Source: an uncultured Acidimicrobiales bacterium (GTDB lineage Bacteria > Actinomycetota > Acidimicrobiia > Acidimicrobiales > SZUA-35). From it: a stretch of DNA of 64,000 nt. How positions within the stretch are numbered: position 1 is the first letter of the stretch; each line of letters starts with the position of its first letter. The notes under the pieces were generated by a model that was not told where the DNA came from, did not search any database, and worked only from the letters and a program-made list of their open reading frames with translations. A program made the translations under genes and the position numbers. The stretch covers positions 1 to 64,000 of the forward strand of contig CALAJQ010000021.1 of NCBI GenBank assembly GCA_937922785.1, read 5' to 3'. Positions 60,424-64,000 of this stretch are shown piece by piece.

Positions 60424-61974
60424 TTATAACGGCACGTTGCCGTGTTTGCGTTCGTGTTTGGTTTCGTGTTTTGACCCCAGCATGCGCAAACCTTGAACCA
60501 ACTTCTGACGAGTCTCTGCTGGCTCGATGACCTCGTCTATGTAGCCACGTTCGGCCGCTAGCCAGGGGTTAGCAAAACGGTCTTTGTAGTCCTCGATTAG
60601 CTCCGTACGCCGGGCCGCAGGATCAGCCGCAGCTTGGATCTCACGCCGGTACACAATGTCTGTGGCGCCCTCAGGGCCCATTACTGCAAGCTCTGCTGTT
60701 GGCCAGGCCAAGCTCAGATCGCAGCCAACACCCTTGGAGTCCATCACCACATAAGCACCGCCGTAGGCCTTGCGGGTTATCACCTGGATTCGAGGCACCG
60801 TCGCCTCACAATAGGCATAAAGCAGCTTTGCCCCGTGGCGGATAATGCCACCGTACTCCTGGTCTACGCCCGGCAAGAATCCGGGTACATCGACAAAAGT
60901 AATGAGAGGAACGTTGAAAGCGTCACAGGTGCGAATGAATCGCGCGGCCTTCGACGAAGAGTTGATGTCCAGAACGCCAGCAAGAACCATTGGCTGGTTG
61001 GCAACGACGCCAACAACGGTGCCATCGATTCGGGCGAAGCCACAGACGATGGCCTTGGCCCAGTTGGCGTGGTATTCCATGAAGTCACCGTCGTCCACAA
61101 CGGCGGTAACAATCTTTCGCATGTCATAGGGCAGGTTGGGACTGTCGGGGAGTACCTCACCCGCTTCAGGAGTAAGGCGCTCGGGATCGTCAGTGCACTC
61201 AACATCGGGAGCAGTGCCAAGGTTGTTTGAAGGCATGTAGCCCAAGATCTCCTTGACAGTGTCCAAAGCGTGATACTCGTCGTCGGCGACGTAGTGGGCA
61301 ACGCCCGATTTCGAGCTGTGACTCCCCGCTCCACCGAGTTCTTCAAGCGTCACATCTTCGCCGGTCACGGTCTTCACAACATCTGGCCCGGTGATGAACA
61401 TGTGTGAGGTTTCTTTGACCATCACGATGAAGTCAGTCATTGCTGGGCTGTACACGGCCCCTCCGGCACATGGGCCAAGAATCACGCTGATCTGGGGGAT
61501 AACGCCAGATGCCTGAACATTTCGGTAGAAGATCCCGCCGTAGCCGTCCAGGCTTACAACACCTTCAGGGATCCGAGCACCCGCACCGTCGTTTAGGCCG
61601 ATAAACGGGGCACCAACGCTAAGCGCCAGATCCATAACCTTCTTGATCTTTTCCGCCGAAACCTCGCCGAGAGAGCCACCCATGATGGTGAAATCCTGGC
61701 TGGAGACAAAAACCTTGCGGTTATTGACTGTTCCCCAACCAGTCACAACACCGTCGGTGTAGGGGCGATCTTTGGCCTCGGGATGGCGAGTTCTGGCAAG
61801 CATGTCCAATTCGTTAAACGAGCCCGGGTCAAGGAGGTAATCAATCCGCTCTCGGGCGAGAAGCTTGCCTTTGTCATGTTGGCGTTGAACGGCTCGTTCT
61901 GGTCCGGCTTGGAATGCCTCGCCTCTGCGTTGCTCGAGGTCCGCCAGACGCTCGGAAAGGGAATGCTCAGTCAC
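60424..61974 (-). CDS. Acyl-CoA carboxylase beta (carboxyltransferase) subunit
   Basis: 516 residues. KLLARERIDYLLDPGSFNEL, GVVTGWGTVNNRKVFVSSQD, GPCAGGAVYSPAMTDF (first oxyanion glycine pair), FVDVPGFLPGVDQEYGGIIR and RKAYGGAYVVMDSKG (second). PccB/AccD5 type, carboxylating propionyl- or acetyl-CoA for fatty acid or methylmalonyl-CoA supply. The epsilon subunit follows; the biotin alpha subunit is outside the window. Confidence 0.93.
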   Translation of the reverse strand: MTEHSLSERLADLEQRRGEAFQAGPERAVQRQHDKGKLLARERIDYLLDPGSFNELDMLARTRHPEAKDRPYTDGVVTGWGTVNNRKVFVSSQDFTIMGGSLGEVSAEKIKKVMDLALSVGAPFIGLNDGAGARIPEGVVSLDGYGGIFYRNVQASGVIPQISVILGPCAGGAVYSPAMTDFIVMVKETSHMFITGPDVVKTVTGEDVTLEELGGAGSHSSKSGVAHYVADDEYHALDTVKEILGYMPSNNLGTAPDVECTDDPERLTPEAGEVLPDSPNLPYDMRKIVTAVVDDGDFMEYHANWAKAIVCGFARIDGTVVGVVANQPMVLAGVLDINSSSKAARFIRTCDAFNVPLITFVDVPGFLPGVDQEYGGIIRHGAKLLYAYCEATVPRIQVITRKAYGGAYVVMDSKGVGCDLSLAWPTAELAVMGPEGATDIVYRREIQAAADPAARRTELIEDYKDRFANPWLAAERGYIDEVIEPAETRQKLVQGLRMLGSKHETKHERKHGNVPL

Positions 61975-62050
61975 GCTTTGACCTTACCGTTGGGCATAGC
62001 GACAAACCCAGCCTGACCGAGACAAACCCCGCTCGGGGTGCGAAGCTGGG

Positions 62051-62749
62051 GTGGTGAAGACAATCGGACTGCTCGGCGGTATGAGCTGGGAATCGTCAAT
62101 CGAGTACGAGCGGATGATTAACCGCGCAGTCAGAGAACGCCTAGGAGGAACGGCCTCAGCCGACCTGATCGTCCGGTCCTACAACTTCGCACAAATTGAG
62201 GAGCTTCAAGCTAATAACGATTGGGACGCCGCCGGCAAACTGTTGGCCAAAGACGCTCAATTGCTGCAGGCTGGTGGAGCGCAGTTGATTTTGCTCTGCA
62301 CTAACACGATGCACAAGGTGGCGCCCGAAATTGAGGCTTCGATTGACGTGCCGTTCCTGCATCTTGCCGATGCAACAGCGTCAGCAGTGGTAGCCACGAA
62401 AGTGTCCACTGTTGCGTTACTAGGAACCCGCTACACGATGGAACAAGCCTTTTACGCCGACCGCCTTAGGGCCCAAGGGCTCGAAGTCCTCATCCCGGAC
62501 GAACCGGATCGAACGATGATCCACGACGTGATCTACACAGAGTTGGTACAAGGTCACGTCTTGGCTGAGTCAAAGGAGGCATACCTCGCGGCGGTGGTCC
62601 GACTAAAGGAACGTGGTGCTGGGGGCGTCATTGCTGGTTGCACCGAGATCGAGCTACTGATCGGCTCGGGCGATTTCGACATACCGTTCTTTCCGACTAC
62701 CGCAATCCATGCACAAGCCGCTGTCGATTTCGCCCTTGGAGAATACTGA
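62051..62749 (+). CDS. Aspartate/glutamate racemase family protein
   Basis: 232 residues, GTG start (a second GTG at 62054). KTIGLLGGMSWESSIEYERM, LILLCTNTMHKVAPEIEA with one catalytic Cys and GVIAGCTEIELLIGSGDF with the other, the two-cysteine pattern of broad-specificity amino-acid racemases (YgeA-like). Substrate not predictable. The stop touches the ligase start (TGATG). Confidence 0.9.
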   Translation: MVKTIGLLGGMSWESSIEYERMINRAVRERLGGTASADLIVRSYNFAQIEELQANNDWDAAGKLLAKDAQLLQAGGAQLILLCTNTMHKVAPEIEASIDVPFLHLADATASAVVATKVSTVALLGTRYTMEQAFYADRLRAQGLEVLIPDEPDRTMIHDVIYTELVQGHVLAESKEAYLAAVVRLKERGAGGVIAGCTEIELLIGSGDFDIPFFPTTAIHAQAAVDFALGEY

Positions 62750-63861
62750 TGCACCTTCCAGTCAATCCCCCTGTCAAGCCAATGTTGGCCAAGGCGGTGG
62801 CCGGGTTACCCGAACGTGACGACATCATCTTTGAACCTAAGTGGGACGGGTTTCGTTGCATCGTCTTTCGCGACGGGGACGAAGTTGAGTTGGGTTCTCG
62901 TAACGAGAAGCCCCTGACCAGGTACTTTCCAGAGATTGTGCCCGCGGTTCTAGCCAATCTCCCCCCGCGTTGCGTCATCGACGGTGAACTAATCGTGGCT
63001 ACCGACAACCATCTCAACTTCCCTGCGTTGCAGCAACGAATCCATCCGGCTGAGTCTCGGGTGAACAAACTGGCCGAGGAGACACCAGCCGCCTTTGTCG
63101 CCTTTGACCTGATTGCTATCGACGACGAAGACCTTCGAGACCTGCCGTTCGGTCAGCGACGAGAAAGACTCGAACACGCCCTGGCCGACGTCGCTCCCCC
63201 GATATATCTCACTTCAACAACCAAGGACCGTGCCGTAGCAGCCCGGTGGTTCGAGGTTTTTGAAGGCGCCGGCCTGGATGGGCTGATCGCCAAGCCCGAG
63301 GGTGATGGCTACGTGGAGAACAAGCGCACCCAGCTGAAGGTTAAACATGTGCGCACGGCTGACGCCGTTGTGGCGGGCTACAGATGGCATAAGGACGGCA
63401 AGGGCGTGGGCTCTTTATTGCTCGGATTACATGATGAAGATGGCCAACTACACAGCGTTGGGGTTGCTGCCAGCTTCACGGCGAAACGAAGGGCCGAACT
63501 TGTGGAAGAGCTTGAGCCATTGACCAAAGACGCTTTGGAGAATCATCCGTGGCGAGACTGGGCCGAGGCTGCGGCACACAAAGACGGCCGAATGCCCGGG
63601 GCTCCTCACCGCTGGAGCGGCGGTAAGGATCACAGCTGGGTTCCGCTAAGAATCGAACAGGTTGTTGAGGTCAAATACGGCTCCACCCTTGACGGCAGGT
63701 TCCGCGAGGTGACGAAGGTTTTACGCTGGCGGCCCGACAAGACTCCGGCCGAGTGTGACTATGAACAACTAAGCGAGCCCGTTCCTGCCGGGCTCGATGC
63801 CGTTCTGTATCCCGAGGATAGGGATCTTCATCCCAGAGATAGGGATCGTCCAAATGGCTGA
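62749..63861 (+). CDS. ligC: ATP-dependent DNA ligase, LigC type
   Basis: 370 residues from ATG at 62749. Adenylation motif EPKWDGFRCIVFRDG with the ligase Lys, then DGELIVATDNHLNFPALQQR, AFVAFDLIAIDDED, GLDGLIAKPEGDGYVENKR and LKVKHVRTADAVVAGYRW; the OB domain ends with VEVKYGSTLDGRFREVTKVL. In mycobacteria LigC acts with PolD-type polymerases in gap-filling repair. The next gene is such a polymerase and overlaps by eight bases. Confidence 0.9.
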   Translation: MHLPVNPPVKPMLAKAVAGLPERDDIIFEPKWDGFRCIVFRDGDEVELGSRNEKPLTRYFPEIVPAVLANLPPRCVIDGELIVATDNHLNFPALQQRIHPAESRVNKLAEETPAAFVAFDLIAIDDEDLRDLPFGQRRERLEHALADVAPPIYLTSTTKDRAVAARWFEVFEGAGLDGLIAKPEGDGYVENKRTQLKVKHVRTADAVVAGYRWHKDGKGVGSLLLGLHDEDGQLHSVGVAASFTAKRRAELVEELEPLTKDALENHPWRDWAEAAAHKDGRMPGAPHRWSGGKDHSWVPLRIEQVVEVKYGSTLDGRFREVTKVLRWRPDKTPAECDYEQLSEPVPAGLDAVLYPEDRDLHPRDRDRPNG

Positions 63862-64000
63862 GAGCATCACGTTAGAAATGGCTGGGCGAGAGCTGAAAGT
63901 CTCAAACCCAGACAAGATCTTCTTTACCAAGCGGGGCGAGACGAAGCTGGATCTCATCCGCTACTACGAGGCGGTGGCCGAACCCCTTTTGGCCGCTACC
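63854..64000 (+). CDS. LigD-type polymerase/primase, cut by the window edge
   Basis: ATG at 63854; 49 codons are inside the window and the frame runs off the end. The start GRELKVSNPDKIFFTKRGET and LDLIRYYEAVAEPLL matches the N-terminus of LigD polymerase domains of the archaeo-eukaryotic primase superfamily, used in non-homologous end joining and excision repair. Overlaps the ligase stop, so the pair is co-translated. Confidence 0.85.
   Translation, partial: MAESITLEMAGRELKVSNPDKIFFTKRGETKLDLIRYYEAVAEPLLAAT

Overview
The window looks like a chromosome segment of an actinobacterium, most likely of the Acidimicrobiia or a neighbouring lineage. The evidence is a WhiB regulator beside a pair of ArsA/Get3-like ATPases, a GlnR-type regulator behind glutamine synthetase, an acyl-CoA carboxylase epsilon subunit, a deazaflavin (F420)-type nitroreductase, frequent GTG/TTG starts, and LigC/LigD-type repair genes. 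This is inference from gene families; no rRNA or other phylogenetic marker is present, and I found no tRNA, rRNA or CRISPR.

Layout. 0-8.2 kb: fasciclin-domain protein (cut by the edge), a membrane metallophosphoesterase, two unknowns, gpsA, two oxidoreductases and a DUF1353 protein. 8.2-19.4 kb: an accessory island bounded by an exact 15-bp direct repeat. It holds a decayed small serine recombinase, relics of HTH, antitoxin and HEPN genes, several broken genes, and an apparently intact cargo: a trypsin-like protease with a 45-residue peptide gene, and a Tat-exported M23 peptidase divergent from an ECF-like sigma/membrane-protein pair. 19.4-23.8 kb: VanY-like peptidase, nadE, a secreted repeat protein and a YdhR-like protein. 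23.9-30.3 kb: nitrogen block with GSII, divergent GSI, GlnR-like regulator and glutamate dehydrogenase, with metY between. 30.4-38.5 kb: sulfatase, serS, ridA, a compact xanthine-dehydrogenase-like fusion, a Tat lipoprotein, erpA-like and mrp.

38.5-42.5 kb: minisatellite and hairpins, then a CmpX-like protein divergent from ECF sigma, zinc anti-sigma and MscS-like genes; a metallo-beta-lactamase fold protein that has lost its metal ligands; FxsA. 42.6-45.6 kb: selA-selB. 45.6-50 kb: whiB, nfeD and two ArsA-like ATPases, interrupted by a diverged direct duplication that brackets a cysteine-rich secreted protein gene. 50-64 kb: STAS and receiver proteins, MpaB-like oxygenase, a Rieske fusion, lysC-asd, cyclophilin, aat with no ordinary start codon, a degenerate GGDEF protein, pccB with a small epsilon subunit, an amino-acid racemase, and a LigC-LigD polymerase pair.

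The strongest unusual signals are: (1) the 11.2-kb island whose repeats, when collapsed, restore two convergent genes with proper overlapping stops; (2) the duplicated nfeD/arsA 5' region around a novel secreted protein; (3) a palindromic element of about 50 nt present twice with a compensatory base-pair change; (4) the CmpX/ECF/MscS cluster. Several small genes (AccE-like, a 52-residue membrane protein before serS, an HTH fragment, two small membrane proteins) came from direct reading of short frames.
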